A stretch of 46,410 nucleotides of DNA from Novosphingobium sp. (GTDB lineage Bacteria; Pseudomonadota; Alphaproteobacteria; Sphingomonadales; Sphingomonadaceae), in assembly GCA_029247785.1 (NCBI GenBank), contig JAQWKP010000373.1, positions 1 through 46,410 of the forward strand, written 5' to 3'. Below, in pieces: positions 1-9,001 of the stretch. The translations under genes and the position numbers were made by a program. The notes below the pieces were generated by a model. That model was not told where the DNA came from and made no database searches. It saw only the letters and a list, made by a program, of their open reading frames with translations. The stretch's first letter is position 1, and each line of letters starts with the position of its first letter.

Positions 1-1407
1 GCCGAGCGCGGCGGTCTCGGAGATGGCCAGCCCCTCATAGGCCTTGTATTTGTCGGGAGCGCCGATCTTGGGCGTGAAGGCGTTCAGCTTTTGCACCGCT
101 TCGGCCCGGGTCTCGGTGCCCATCCATGCGAGCTCTTCGAGGTTTGCAGCCATCGCTTTGCGCAAATTGGCGACGAGATCTTCCATCGCCGCCTTTTCTT
201 CCGGCGGGTAGTAGCGCCGGGCGTAGATCTGGCCGAGCAATTCGCCGATCTGGCCCTCGATCGCCGAGATCGCGCGCTTCCAGCGCTGGCGCTGCTTGGG
301 CTGACCGCCGAGCGCGGTGCCGTAGAACGCAAAATTGGCATCGTCGATCCGGCTCGGCAGGAAAGCGGCATGATCGCTGAGGAAATGCGCGGCAAGCCAT
401 GCCTGCCAGGTCGCGAGCGGAATTTCCCCGATCAATTGCAATGTCGCCGGGACGCCGCCGCCAAGCTTGGCCGTGGCCTCCTCACGCGTCAGCTTTGCTG
501 CGGCCAGCTCTTCATCGCCGGGCGGCATCTGCGAGATGATGACATCGGATGCTCCGCCCGCGCCAAGCCCATCGACGAATTTGCCCAACAGCGCGCTGGA
601 ATCCAGCCCATCGACTTCGACACGCGAAAGCTTGTTATAGGTAAGGTCGCGATTGCGGCTCTCGGCGCGGTCCCACATTTGCTTCGCCAGGCGGGTTTCG
701 AGCGCAAGCACCGCCTGCGCTGCGGCCTGGGGGTCCTCATAGCCAAGCTCGCCGAGCAACAGCGCCAGCAGGACGAGATATTTCTCGCGCAATTCGAGGT
801 TCTTCTCGGTGTCCTTGAGGTAATAATCGCGGTCCGGCAGGCCCAGGCCGGACTGGCCGACATAAAGCGCATAGATGTCGCTCTGCTTCTCATCGGCATC
901 GACATAGGCGCCGATCGGAGACGCATATCCAGGAGACGCGAACAGCGCGACCAGATCGTCGACCGACTTTGCTGCATAGATGCGGTCAAGCGAGGGCCGG
1001 GCGGGCGCAAGGCCGGCCGCATTGATCGCCTCCATATCCATGAATGCGCTGTAAGCAGCGGCGATACGCGCTTCGGGCGAGCCAGTTTCGAAGGTTCCTT
1101 CCGCCAATTCTTCAAGGACAAGTTTCAGCCGGTCTTCCGATAGATCGCGCAAGGAAATGAAAGCGCCGATCCGCGACTTGTCCTCCGGCATCTCGATGCT
1201 GTCGTTCCACTTGCCATTGACGTAGCTATCGAAATCGTCACCGGGCGCGGCCTTGTCATCAATCCACTGGGTCTGGATGCCATATGTGCCCCACCTGCCC
1301 GCAACCCCGCTCTCATCCTCGGCCCAGGCAGGTCCGGATGAGACCAGGGCGGCAAGGCAGGACAGCGCAAATGGTGCGAGAATGCGGCGGCAGGATGGAA
1401 GCGACAT
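1..1407 (-). CDS. M13-family metallopeptidase (neprilysin/PepO type), C-terminus cut off by window edge
   Basis: The first 469 codons of a secreted M13 zinc endopeptidase; the rest lies beyond the window start. Translation from the ATG whose complement is at 1405-1407 gives a signal peptide (basic MSLPSCRR, hydrophobic stretch, cleavage near AWA-ED), then the hallmark N-terminal M13 segment DDFDSYVNGKWNDS and a helical region rich in Asn, Trp and Arg. The family is about 690 residues long, so the HExxH zinc site, usually near residue 520, would lie outside the window and cannot be checked. The likely role is peptide degradation in the periplasm or at the cell surface. The ABC exporter gene lies 93 bp upstream on the same strand, but co-transcription is only a possibility. 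Confidence 0.85.
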   Translation of the reverse strand, partial: MSLPSCRRILAPFALSCLAALVSSGPAWAEDESGVAGRWGTYGIQTQWIDDKAAPGDDFDSYVNGKWNDSIEMPEDKSRIGAFISLRDLSEDRLKLVLEELAEGTFETGSPEARIAAAYSAFMDMEAINAAGLAPARPSLDRIYAAKSVDDLVALFASPGYASPIGAYVDADEKQSDIYALYVGQSGLGLPDRDYYLKDTEKNLELREKYLVLLALLLGELGYEDPQAAAQAVLALETRLAKQMWDRAESRNRDLTYNKLSRVEVDGLDSSALLGKFVDGLGAGGASDVIISQMPPGDEELAAAKLTREEATAKLGGGVPATLQLIGEIPLATWQAWLAAHFLSDHAAFLPSRIDDANFAFYGTALGGQPKQRQRWKRAISAIEGQIGELLGQIYARRYYPPEEKAAMEDLVANLRKAMAANLEELAWMGTETRAEAVQKLNAFTPKIGAPDKYKAYEGLAISETAALG

Positions 1408-1500
1408 CGAGGCTCCTGATGGGCTAGGGACGTGTGTTTAGCTTGCTCTGCAAATGCTTGCGTGATGCTGAACTGGAGCGGGGACTGCCAATTCCGCCAA

Positions 1501-3333
1501 TCAATTGGCCGCCACAGCTTGCGGCGTATCGAATTGCAGCGATGCCAGCCGCGCGTAGAGACCGCCTGCGCTGCTCAGCGAACCATGCGTGCCCTGCTCG
1601 ACGATGCGTCCGCCATCCATGACGATGATGCGGTCCGCCTGGCGCACAGTGGCAAGGCGATGAGCGATCACCAAGGTCGTGCGGCTTTCCATCAATCGGT
1701 CGAGCGCCTGCTGCACCAGCCGCTCACTTTCGGCATCGAGCGCACTGGTCGCTTCATCGAGCAACAAGATCGGCGAATCGCGCAGCAGTGCCCGGGCAAT
1801 CGCGATGCGTTGGCGCTGGCCGCCCGAAAGCCGCGCGCCGTCCTCGCCAAGGAACGTGTCGAGACCTTGGGGTAGCTCGCGCAGGAAGGTTTCAGCATTG
1901 GCCGCACGCGCTGCTTCCCAGATCTGCTCGTCGCTTGCATCCCACTGGCCGTAACGCAGATTGTCGCGCGCATCGGCGGCGAACAGCACGCCTTCCTGCG
2001 GCACGAAGGCGATGCGCCGCCGGATCTCCATCGGATCGGCGGAGACCATCGGCACCCCGTCCAGCTTGATCGTACCGGACTGCGGATCGTAGAAACGCTC
2101 AGCCAGCTGGAACAGGGTCGATTTGCCCGCTCCCGATGGCCCGACGATGGCAACGGATTCGCCGGGATCGACTTTCAGAGTGAAATCGGCGAGCGCGGCC
2201 ACTTCCGGCCGCGAGGGATAGCGGAATGTCACCCGCTCGAATGCAATCTGACCACGCGGAGGCTGCGGTAGCTCAAGCGGGCGAGCAGGCGGCGCGATGG
2301 TCGGTTCTTCATTGAGCAGCTCGCTCAGCCGGCTGGCCGCTCCCGCTCCGCGCACAAGATCGCCATAGACTTCGGTCAGCGACCCGAAGGCCCCTGCCAC
2401 CAGGCCGCCGGTGATAACGAAGGCTGCGATCGTCCCGCCGGTGATCGAGCCCTCGGCAACACCCAGCGCGCCGCGCCACATCAAGAGGGTGATCGATCCG
2501 AAGATCACCATGATGATCACCGAAGTCATCACCGCGCGGATGGTGATGCGGCGCTTGGCGGTGGTGAATGTGTGTTCGACCGCCTCGGAGAAGCGCTGCG
2601 CTTCGCGGGTTTCCTGGTTGAAGGCCTGGACGATCTTGAGCGCGCCCAGCACTTCGGCGGTCAATGCGCCGATCGTGGCAACGCGGTCCTGGCTGGTGCG
2701 CGATACGCTGCGCAGCCGCCTGCCGAACAATACCAAAGGCAGCACAACTGCCGGAATGGCGATGACCAGCGCTGCCGTCAGCCACGGCGCCAGCGCAAAC
2801 AGATAGATCGTACCACCCACCGCCATGATCGCATTGCGCAGTGCAACGGAAACCGTAGTGCCGACAACCTGTTCGATGATCGCGGTATCGGAGGTCATGC
2901 GCGAGGAGATTTCCTTGGGACTGTTCTCCTCAAAGAAGCTCGGCGAGAGCCTGAGCAGGTTCCTCTGCACAGCAAGCCGAACATCGGCGACAACACGTTC
3001 GCCCAGCCATGACACGGAATAAAAGCGAACCGCCGTGCCGATCGCGAGCACGACGACGATCAGCAGCAGGTATTGGAACCAGCGGGCGATGTCGTCGGGG
3101 TTTCCGCCGCTGGCAAAACCGCGATCGATTATCAGCTTGAAGCCAGCCGGAATCGCCAGCGTCGCCAGCGCGGTTACGATCAGCGCACCGCCGGCAATCG
3201 CCATCCGTCCGGGATAGGCGAGGACAGCCTTGAACACCATGCGCAACGGGCCAAGCGAGCGCTCAGCCGGCTTCTCTGAAGCGACAGGCTGCTCGCCATC
3301 ATCATTATCGGTAGGGGTAGTGAGGGCGTCCAT
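1501..3333 (-). CDS. ABC exporter, fused permease and ATPase (MsbA-like half transporter)
   Basis: A 610-residue half transporter that would work as a homodimer in the inner membrane. Residues about 30-340 form a type-I ABC exporter membrane domain with hydrophobic stretches near 45-65, 85-105, 165-205 and 270-320. Residues about 360-600 are the ATPase: Walker A GPSGAGKS (398-405), Q-loop at PQEG (446), signature LSGGQ (502-506), Walker B ILLLDE (522-527) and H-loop His558. Length and order match MsbA/multidrug/lipid exporters of alphaproteobacteria. The substrate cannot be told from the sequence. It is transcribed toward the M13 peptidase and divergently from the L,D-transpeptidase gene 121 bp away. 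Confidence 0.93.
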   Translation of the reverse strand: MDALTTPTDNDDGEQPVASEKPAERSLGPLRMVFKAVLAYPGRMAIAGGALIVTALATLAIPAGFKLIIDRGFASGGNPDDIARWFQYLLLIVVVLAIGTAVRFYSVSWLGERVVADVRLAVQRNLLRLSPSFFEENSPKEISSRMTSDTAIIEQVVGTTVSVALRNAIMAVGGTIYLFALAPWLTAALVIAIPAVVLPLVLFGRRLRSVSRTSQDRVATIGALTAEVLGALKIVQAFNQETREAQRFSEAVEHTFTTAKRRITIRAVMTSVIIMVIFGSITLLMWRGALGVAEGSITGGTIAAFVITGGLVAGAFGSLTEVYGDLVRGAGAASRLSELLNEEPTIAPPARPLELPQPPRGQIAFERVTFRYPSRPEVAALADFTLKVDPGESVAIVGPSGAGKSTLFQLAERFYDPQSGTIKLDGVPMVSADPMEIRRRIAFVPQEGVLFAADARDNLRYGQWDASDEQIWEAARAANAETFLRELPQGLDTFLGEDGARLSGGQRQRIAIARALLRDSPILLLDEATSALDAESERLVQQALDRLMESRTTLVIAHRLATVRQADRIIVMDGGRIVEQGTHGSLSSAGGLYARLASLQFDTPQAVAAN

Positions 3334-3454
3334 TGCGCGCCCTTACAACGTGTCTTGCCTCAGGGAAAGAAGCATGGACGGCGAGCTTTGCGGATATCTA
3401 CGCCAATACGAATTCACTATGGCGAATTAATCCGCAAAATGCTATTGTTCAGCG

Positions 3455-4090
3455 ATGCCGAAGCAAATCAACCGGCGCGCGATATTGGGAGGCAGCCTTG
3501 CAGCGGGTGCTGCCTGGGCCCTGCCCGCGCGCGCGATTGCTGCCGTTCCTGCGCTCGCCAGCACGCTCTCCCCTTATGAGCGTCGGGTGTTCCAGGTCGC
3601 CACGCGAGAACGCGACCGGGTCGCCGACAAGTTGTGGAAGCGCAATATCGTCGGCATCGCCGATTTCGCGCAGCCGTCATGGAAGCCGCGTTTCCATATT
3701 GCCAATCTCGAAGACGGCTCGATCCGGTCCTATCTCATCGCCCATGGCAAGGGCTCCGATCCCCAGCATGATGGATGGCTCAAAAGCTTCTCCAAGGTGC
3801 ATGGTTCGGAAGCGACCTCGCGCGGGGCCTATCTGACCTGCGAATGGTACAAGGGCAAATATGGCACCTCGGTCCGGCTTGAGGGCATGGATCAGGACAA
3901 TTCCACGGCGCTGGATCGCGCGATCGTCATGCATCCGGCCTGGTATGCCGAAAAGGCGATGGTCTCCAAATGGGGCAAGCTTGGCCGCAGCCAGGGCTGC
4001 TTCGCGCTGGGCGATGATGCCTTCCTCGACACGCTCTGGCGATTGTCCGGCGGATGCCTGCTGTTTGCCGACAAGATCGGCGAAGCCTGA
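3455..4090 (+). CDS. Murein L,D-transpeptidase catalytic-domain protein (YkuD_2 type), Tat signal
   Basis: A 211-residue exported protein. The N-terminus carries a twin-arginine motif (NRRAIL, residues 6-11) and a hydrophobic stretch ending near ARAIAA, so Tat export to the periplasm is likely. The rest matches the YkuD_2 family: a conserved His160 in IVMHPAWY and the active-site cluster GRSQGCFAL with nucleophile Cys182. Such enzymes are expected to form or trim 3-3 peptidoglycan cross-links, or anchor proteins, through a cysteine acyl-enzyme. No clear Shine-Dalgarno precedes the ATG, but a later start would remove the Tat motif. The length is typical and both key residues are present. Confidence 0.9.
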   Translation: MPKQINRRAILGGSLAAGAAWALPARAIAAVPALASTLSPYERRVFQVATRERDRVADKLWKRNIVGIADFAQPSWKPRFHIANLEDGSIRSYLIAHGKGSDPQHDGWLKSFSKVHGSEATSRGAYLTCEWYKGKYGTSVRLEGMDQDNSTALDRAIVMHPAWYAEKAMVSKWGKLGRSQGCFALGDDAFLDTLWRLSGGCLLFADKIGEA

Positions 4091-4097
4091 CAGAAGA

Positions 4098-4203
4098 AGT
4101 CTTGCTGGGTGCGCTGGAGTCTTTCTCTGGGTACGCTGGTCACATCCGTGACCGGCTAGCATCACCGGCCCATAATCTTTGTGGGGTGCGCCAGTCGCAT
4201 CCG
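4098..4203 (+). repeat. Imperfect tandem direct repeats plus a third diverged copy and a perfect hairpin
   Basis: Between the transpeptidase and TetR genes, AGTCTTGCTGGGTGCGCTGG (4098-4117) is followed directly by a 22-nt imperfect copy (4118-4139). A further copy of the second half with its flank (4131-4148) reappears at 4186-4203 with 14 of 18 bases equal. Within the block, GGTCAC-ATCC-GTGACC (4138-4153) is a perfect 6-bp inverted repeat with a 4-base loop. No T-run follows, so it is not a classical terminator. It could be an operator for the downstream TetR gene or remnant duplicated DNA. Confidence 0.5.
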
Positions 4204-4261
4204 CCTTGAGCGCACCAATCAAAGACTCGCCCAGCGCGCGCGCCGGTGTTAGGACACTGAC

Positions 4262-4864
4262 ATGGAAGGGAACCTGACGACCTTCAAAAAGGATGTGCCG
4301 AGCGACGCAAGGCAGATTCGCTCGCGCAAGGCGCTGGCGAGCGGCTTGCTTGCACTGCTTGAGGAAAAGCCGTTTGATCAGCTCACCATCCGCGAGATCA
4401 CCGCCCGGGGCGGCACGGGATATGCCACCTTCTTCCGGCATTACCCGAGCAAGGAAGCACTCCTGAGCGATGTTGCGTCCGAAGAAATATCCAGCCTGCT
4501 CAAGATGGCGACACCCATTCTATATGGTGCCAACAGTTACGAATCCGCGCTGGCGCTGTGCGGCTATGTCTCCCAGCACCGCAAGCTGTGGTTCGCACTG
4601 CTGACCGGCGGAGCAGCCGGAATCGTGCGTGAGGAATTCATCGACCAGGCCCGCGAACTGGCGCGCAAGACGACAATCCTGGTGGAATTGCTGCCAGCCG
4701 ATCTAGGCGTGGTTCACGGCACCGGAGCGACCATCGACATTCTGGCCTGGTGGCTCGCCCAGAAAGAGGATTATCCGCCCGCGAAGATCGCCGAAATCCT
4801 CAATCGGCTGGTGATCAGCCCGCTGGTCGGACAGCATGCTGCACCGCGCGCCGAAGTCGATTAG
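4262..4864 (+). CDS. TetR/AcrR-family transcriptional regulator
   Basis: A 200-residue one-component regulator. Residues about 18-70 form the TetR DNA-binding domain: a helix ending in LLEEKPFDQ, then the helix-turn-helix LTIREITARGG-TGYATFFRHYPSKEALL. The C-terminal two thirds are helical and less conserved, as expected for a ligand-binding and dimer domain. AGGA seven bases before the ATG is a fair ribosome site. It points toward the cytochrome c/XdhC/MocA genes 150 bp downstream, but those have their own candidate promoter. The ligand and targets are unknown; the inverted repeat at 4138-4153 is a possible self-operator. Confidence 0.9.
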   Translation: MEGNLTTFKKDVPSDARQIRSRKALASGLLALLEEKPFDQLTIREITARGGTGYATFFRHYPSKEALLSDVASEEISSLLKMATPILYGANSYESALALCGYVSQHRKLWFALLTGGAAGIVREEFIDQARELARKTTILVELLPADLGVVHGTGATIDILAWWLAQKEDYPPAKIAEILNRLVISPLVGQHAAPRAEVD

Positions 4865-4871
4865 CCGCAGC

Positions 4872-4900
4872 GCTTTCGAATTTCCGATATGTTGTATAAT
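4872..4900 (+). promoter_or_regulatory. Candidate promoter for the cytochrome c-xdhC-mocA operon
   Basis: A perfect TATAAT lies at 4895-4900 in an AT-rich patch (GTTGTATAATGG) downstream of the tetR stop. The -35 region 17 bases upstream (GCTTTC, 4872-4877) is poor, so the promoter may need an activator. The predicted leader to the ATG at 5015 is about 105 nt and includes GC-rich self-complementary DNA around 4907-4945. This is a pattern match only. Confidence 0.45.
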
Positions 4901-5014
4901 GGGGCCGAGGCCGGTGAGACTCAGGTCAGCCGCGGCCGCCTAAATCCGCGCGTTCACGCAACGATCATGGCACTGCAGCCAGACCGCCGGCTGTAACGGC
5001 TCGAAAAGGTGAAT

Positions 5015-5443
5015 ATGACTAGCAAATCTCCAGTTTTGGCCGCAGCGCCCTGCGTCGTCGGTCTTGCACTCCTCACCGCGGCAAGAGCGCCAGCCGCGCA
5101 GGACGCTGCCGATCCGAGCGAACCGGCGATCAATGGCGCGGCAATATTCGTGCAGCATTGCAAGACTTGCCATACGACCCAGCCCGGTCAGCCTTCCTAT
5201 GCCGGTCCAAACCTCGCCGGGATAGTCGACCGCAAGGCAGGGTCGGCGCAATACCGCTATTCCCCGGCGCTACGCAACTCGGGCCTGACCTGGACCAGTG
5301 AGAATCTCGATGCCTTTCTTGCTGCGCCCAAGACCAAGGTTCCGGGTACCAGCATGTTCATTTCCCTCACCGACACTGCCAAGCGCCAGGCAGTGGTCAC
5401 CTATCTCGGCACATTATCCAGCGAGCCAGTTCCGCAACCATGA
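5015..5443 (+). CDS. Class I c-type cytochrome, periplasmic
   Basis: A 142-residue single-haem cytochrome c with an N-terminal hydrophobic export signal (to about residue 28, ending ARAPAAQ). The haem site is CKTCH (Cys49, Cys52, His53) and the likely axial Met is Met114 in VPGTSMFIS. The ATG at 5015 is preferred over the GTG at 5009 because AAAAGG sits at a good distance before it. Its stop overlaps the XdhC start by four bases (ATGA), so the two are translationally coupled. In this context it is best explained as the electron acceptor of an IorAB-type molybdenum hydroxylase, a combination known from cytochrome-c-linked aldehyde and N-heterocycle dehydrogenases. The oxidoreductase itself is not next to it. 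Confidence 0.9.
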   Translation: MTSKSPVLAAAPCVVGLALLTAARAPAAQDAADPSEPAINGAAIFVQHCKTCHTTQPGQPSYAGPNLAGIVDRKAGSAQYRYSPALRNSGLTWTSENLDAFLAAPKTKVPGTSMFISLTDTAKRQAVVTYLGTLSSEPVPQP

Positions 5444-6426
5444 CAGATGACCTGCCAAACCGGATCGAAGGCGATGACTGGCCGCTGTTTGGCTGGAGCG
5501 ACGACATCAGGCCAGCCCTTGCCAAAGCCGTTGATGCGGGTCGCCCGGTCGCCCTGGCAACGCTCTACAAGGTCGACGGAAGCGCACCGCGCGGCGCGGG
5601 CGCGCAAATGCTGTTCGATGGCAACAAGGCGAGCGGCTATTTCTCTGGCGATTGTATCGAAGGCGATGTCGCTGGCCATGCTGCAGAAGTGCTCGCCGAT
5701 GGCAAGGCGCAGCGCCTGCACTACGGCCTCGGCAGTCCGTGGATCGACATTCGCCTGCGCTGCGGCGGCGCGCTTTATGTGCTGCTGGAACGGATTTCTG
5801 CCGACAGCGCCGCGGCGTCCGACTTGCTCGAAAGCGCTCACGAACGCCAATCCTGCCGCTGGTCAACCGATGGGATCATGCAAGTGGTTGAACCCGGCGG
5901 CGGGCCCCTGCTCGAATTCAGCGAGGCACCGCTGCATCTCAAGCGGCGCTATGACCCGCCGCGCCGACTGATCGTGTCTGGCGGCGACCCCGGCGCGCTG
6001 GCAGTGGCCAAGCTGGGCGCCGATGCGCGATTCGAAACGATCCTGATCCGCCCGGGAGGCCCGGAAACTCCACCGCCCTTCCCAGTGTCGCAATATCTGC
6101 GCGAAGAACCAGCCGATGCGCTGGAGCGGCTCGGGGTCGACCCATTGACAGCCTATGTCGGCGCGACTCACGAGGATCATCACGATCTTGGCGGCTGTCT
6201 CGCCGCCTTGCGGGGCGGGGCGGGCTATGTCGCGATGATCGGCGCGAAGTCGCGCGCGCCCGAACGCCTCGGCGCATTACAAGCGGCTGGCGCGAGCGAG
6301 GATGAACTTGCACGGCTGCATCTTTCGCCCGGTATCGCCGGGCTCGGCAAGGCACCCTGGGAAGTGGCGACCGGGATTCTTGCCGAGGTCATGCAGGCAC
6401 TGAACCCGGCCAAGGAGCGCGCGTGA
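5440..6426 (+). CDS. XdhC/CoxI-family molybdenum-enzyme maturation factor
   Basis: A 328-residue protein. The N-terminal XdhC_CoxI domain is seen in the segment ALATLYKVDGSAPRGAGAQM. The C-terminal Rossmann part is seen in GGYVAMIGAKSR-like DNA-encoded residues around 265-280 and LHLSPGIAGLGKAPWEVA near 298-315, which replaces the family's usual RLHxPIGLxIG segment. XdhC proteins bind the molybdenum cofactor, promote its sulfuration and insert it into xanthine dehydrogenase-type enzymes in the cytoplasm. Its start overlaps the cytochrome c stop by four bases, and its own stop overlaps the next gene. That arrangement marks a dedicated maturation operon rather than a general xanthine-use locus. 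Confidence 0.9.
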   Translation: MTDDLPNRIEGDDWPLFGWSDDIRPALAKAVDAGRPVALATLYKVDGSAPRGAGAQMLFDGNKASGYFSGDCIEGDVAGHAAEVLADGKAQRLHYGLGSPWIDIRLRCGGALYVLLERISADSAAASDLLESAHERQSCRWSTDGIMQVVEPGGGPLLEFSEAPLHLKRRYDPPRRLIVSGGDPGALAVAKLGADARFETILIRPGGPETPPPFPVSQYLREEPADALERLGVDPLTAYVGATHEDHHDLGGCLAALRGGAGYVAMIGAKSRAPERLGALQAAGASEDELARLHLSPGIAGLGKAPWEVATGILAEVMQALNPAKERA

Positions 6427-6998
6427 ATCTGGCCGCGATCGTGCTGGCCGCCGGTTCCTCGACCCGTTTCGGCAGCGACAAGCTGTCCGCCGTCTTCCGG
6501 GGCGAGCCGCTGCTTCACCATGCTATCCGTGCCGCAAGAGCAGCGCCGGTTAGCAAGGTGCTGGTAGTTTCGCGGCAGGATTCGCCTGTCGGCGAATGGA
6601 TGGGCGAGCCCCCTGTCCGCTCAGTCACCATCGACAGCACCGCCCTTTCCGAATCGCTCAAGGTGGGAGTCGCAACTGCCGGGGATGTCGATGGAGTCTT
6701 CATTTTCCTGGGCGACATGCCGCTGGTTCCGATCGAGATTTCCGCGCGACTGGCCGATATTCTCGGCGATCACTATGCCGCGCTGCCCCGCCATGACGGA
6801 CGCCCGGGCCACCCCGCGCTGCTATCTGCCCGCGCTTTTTCCGATGTCGCCCGTCTCGAAGGCGATGAAGGTGCAGGGCGGCTGCTGAAACAGCGAGACG
6901 ATGTAATATTTGACGACTGGGCCGACGACCGTATTCACCTTGATATCGACAGGACGAACGATCTCGCGCGTCTCGAATCCCGCGATGGTCAATCATGA
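6423..6998 (+). CDS. MocA-like molybdenum cofactor cytidylyltransferase (NTP transferase)
   Basis: A 191-residue MobA-like NTP transferase. The nucleotide-binding signature LAAGSSTRFGSDKL is at residues 8-21 and the acidic metal site FLGDMPLV is near residue 97. Paired with XdhC, it most likely makes molybdopterin cytosine dinucleotide, the cofactor form used by xanthine-oxidase-family dehydrogenases. A GTG start (6423) overlaps the xdhC stop as GTGA. A guanylyltransferase role (MobA) is the alternative, but the operon context favours MocA. Confidence 0.87.
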   Translation: MNLAAIVLAAGSSTRFGSDKLSAVFRGEPLLHHAIRAARAAPVSKVLVVSRQDSPVGEWMGEPPVRSVTIDSTALSESLKVGVATAGDVDGVFIFLGDMPLVPIEISARLADILGDHYAALPRHDGRPGHPALLSARAFSDVARLEGDEGAGRLLKQRDDVIFDDWADDRIHLDIDRTNDLARLESRDGQS

Positions 6999-7014
6999 AT
7001 TGGAGTGAAACACT

Positions 7015-8166
7015 GTGACTGATTTCAGCGGGCTGTTCACGCCGCTTCAGCTGGGCAAATTCACCCTGCCCAACCGCATCGTGTTTCCGCCAATGGGGCT
7101 GGCGGTGTGCGAAGATGGCGTGCCCAGCGAGGCGGCTGCGGAATATTATGCGCGGCGAGCGCAAGGCGGTGCGAGCGTGGTGTTTACCGAGGGGGTCTAT
7201 ATCGACCACCATTCCTCGGGCGACAATCCGCTGCTCGGAAGGTTCAGCGGTGAGGACGCCTATGCCGGCTGGGGCAATGTCGCCGAGAAGGTCCATGCCA
7301 GGGGTGGCATCACCATCCCCGAGCTGTGGCATGTCGGGCTGATCTATTCGGGTACGGCCAAGCTTGCCGGTGAGGAACTCGCCTACCGCCCTGAGCTCGG
7401 CCAGGTCAGCCCCTCGGGCTATATCGACCCGGCAAACCAGGTCTGTGATCCGATGACTCAACAGCAGATCGATGAGGTGATAGCGGCCTATGCGCGCGGC
7501 GCGGCCAAGGCGGTCGAGCTCGGCTATGATGGACTCGAACTGCATGGCGCGCATGGCTATCTCATCGACCAATTCTTCTGGAAGGCGCTCAACCACCGCA
7601 CGGACAAATATGGCGGCAGTGCACGCGCACGCGGGCAATTCGCCGCCGAGGTGATCGCTGCCTGCAAGGATCAGCTGGAGCCCGGCATGCCGCTGGTGCT
7701 GCGTATCTCGCAATGGAAGATGGTCGATTTCGACGCGCGGATTGCCGACACGCCGCAAGAGCTGGAAGAATTGCTCGCACCGGCGGTCGAGGCGGGGGTC
7801 GATCTGATCGATTGCTCACAGCGGCGCTTCTGGGAACCAGCCTTCAATAACGACAGCGACCTCAACCTGGCCGGCTGGGCCAAGAAGGTCACCGGCCTGC
7901 CCAGCTGCACGATCGGATCGATAGGTCTCGACAATGATTTCTTCGTCAGCCTTGAAGAGGGCACGCCCTCAGGCATCGACACAGCCAGACTCGACGATCT
8001 GATGCGGCGGTTTGACCGGGGCGATTTCGACCTTGTCGCAGTGGGCCGGGCGATGATTGCCGAACCCGACTGGCCTAAACGGGTCCAGGCCGGTGAACTG
8101 GACAAGCTCAAGCCGTTCTCGCCCAAGGTTCTGGAAGGCGCGCTACTGGCCCATCTCGAGGATTGA
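7015..8166 (+). CDS. Old Yellow Enzyme-family NADH:flavin oxidoreductase
   Basis: A 383-residue FMN enzyme of the OYE family with a TIM-barrel fold. The N-terminus LFTPLQLGKFTLPNRIVFPPM, the substrate-binding pair His177/His180 in ELHGAHGYLIDQFF, and the KYGGS segment (198-202) are typical of the 2,4-dienoyl-CoA reductase/OYE group. The protein ends near 383 residues and so lacks the C-terminal FeS and FAD/NAD domains of the long dienoyl-CoA reductases. The likely reaction is NAD(P)H reduction of an activated C=C bond in an enone. The GTG start is supported by GGAG nine bases upstream. It follows mocA by 16 bp and may share that transcript. Confidence 0.9.
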   Translation: MTDFSGLFTPLQLGKFTLPNRIVFPPMGLAVCEDGVPSEAAAEYYARRAQGGASVVFTEGVYIDHHSSGDNPLLGRFSGEDAYAGWGNVAEKVHARGGITIPELWHVGLIYSGTAKLAGEELAYRPELGQVSPSGYIDPANQVCDPMTQQQIDEVIAAYARGAAKAVELGYDGLELHGAHGYLIDQFFWKALNHRTDKYGGSARARGQFAAEVIAACKDQLEPGMPLVLRISQWKMVDFDARIADTPQELEELLAPAVEAGVDLIDCSQRRFWEPAFNNDSDLNLAGWAKKVTGLPSCTIGSIGLDNDFFVSLEEGTPSGIDTARLDDLMRRFDRGDFDLVAVGRAMIAEPDWPKRVQAGELDKLKPFSPKVLEGALLAHLED

Positions 8167-8187
8167 CCCTGCGGCGCCTGCCTGAAT

Positions 8188-8964
8188 TCAACTACCTGAC
8201 AGCCTGCTCGCCTGGTCCAGCTTGTCGCGCGCCTTTTCAAGCTCGGCGGCGGCTTCGTCCAGCAGCACCCTGATCCGCGCAGGCTCGCCGCCAATCGCTT
8301 CTCCATGCAGCGCGAGCAACCCGCTCAGGAACAGGCGGACGCTGTAGCGAACATGCTCGTCGGCTGCATCGGGTTCGACCACCTGCCCCCATGCGGCATT
8401 ATTCGCCACGCCGCCGACGACCAGGCTGAGAAAGGCCTGTGCAGCGCTCTCGGCATCAGCGCCCGACCCGTCGCCGCGCTGCAATCGTCGGCTGAAAAGG
8501 TCTGCCAGATAGGCCAGAGTCGGCTCGGTGCCGTGGCGCACGTTGAACATGCTGATCTCGGGCATGCGCACCGATTCGGCATTGGTCAGCCGCAGCAGTC
8601 GCAGCCCTGCCGGACTGAGGATATTGGCCACCAAAATATCACCGATCCGGACCAGCGTTTCTTCAAGATCGTCGGTTTCGATCGCCTGCAGACGCTCGAC
8701 CGGGACGATCCATTCCTCGATCGCGCGGGTCAGCGCTGCCTTGAACAGCCTGGTCTTGTCGCCATAGCGGGCATAGATGGTGCGCTTGGCCATGCCCGCC
8801 GCCGCAGTGATCGCATCGATACTGGTGCGCTCAAAACCTTTCTCCAGAAACAGGTCCAGCGCGGTATCGAGCAATTCCTCATTGCTCAGCGTGGGCCTGC
8901 CCGGCCTGCGCCTTCCCGAGTGCTGCGCCGCGCCTTCCTGCTGGGTGTTTGCCGCCTCTGTCAT
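8188..8964 (-). CDS. TetR/AcrR-family regulator, divergent from the TauD operon
   Basis: A 258-residue regulator with a flexible, Arg-rich N-terminal extension (SGRRRPGRPTLS). A classical TetR HTH at about residues 28-77 follows (TSIDAITAAAGMAKRTIYARYGDKTRLF). The C-terminal half is long and helical, of the AefR-like type. It is divergent from the TauD-LLM-SDR operon, and the intergenic region holds two inverted repeats and a good promoter. It is therefore the natural candidate for a local repressor that responds to a pathway substrate or intermediate. It converges with the OYE gene, leaving a 21-bp gap. Confidence 0.9.
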   Translation of the reverse strand: MTEAANTQQEGAAQHSGRRRPGRPTLSNEELLDTALDLFLEKGFERTSIDAITAAAGMAKRTIYARYGDKTRLFKAALTRAIEEWIVPVERLQAIETDDLEETLVRIGDILVANILSPAGLRLLRLTNAESVRMPEISMFNVRHGTEPTLAYLADLFSRRLQRGDGSGADAESAAQAFLSLVVGGVANNAAWGQVVEPDAADEHVRYSVRLFLSGLLALHGEAIGGEPARIRVLLDEAAAELEKARDKLDQASRLSGS

Positions 8965-9001
8965 GACCCTTCCCGCCCGGTTTCAATCGCCGCCTGGCTC
9001 A

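Noticed and set aside
91..1143. Long plus-strand open frame over the M13 peptidase region (350 codons)
   Set aside because: Its product shows no family pattern, while the minus strand gives a signal peptide and clear M13 motifs; it is a frame shadow in GC-rich DNA.
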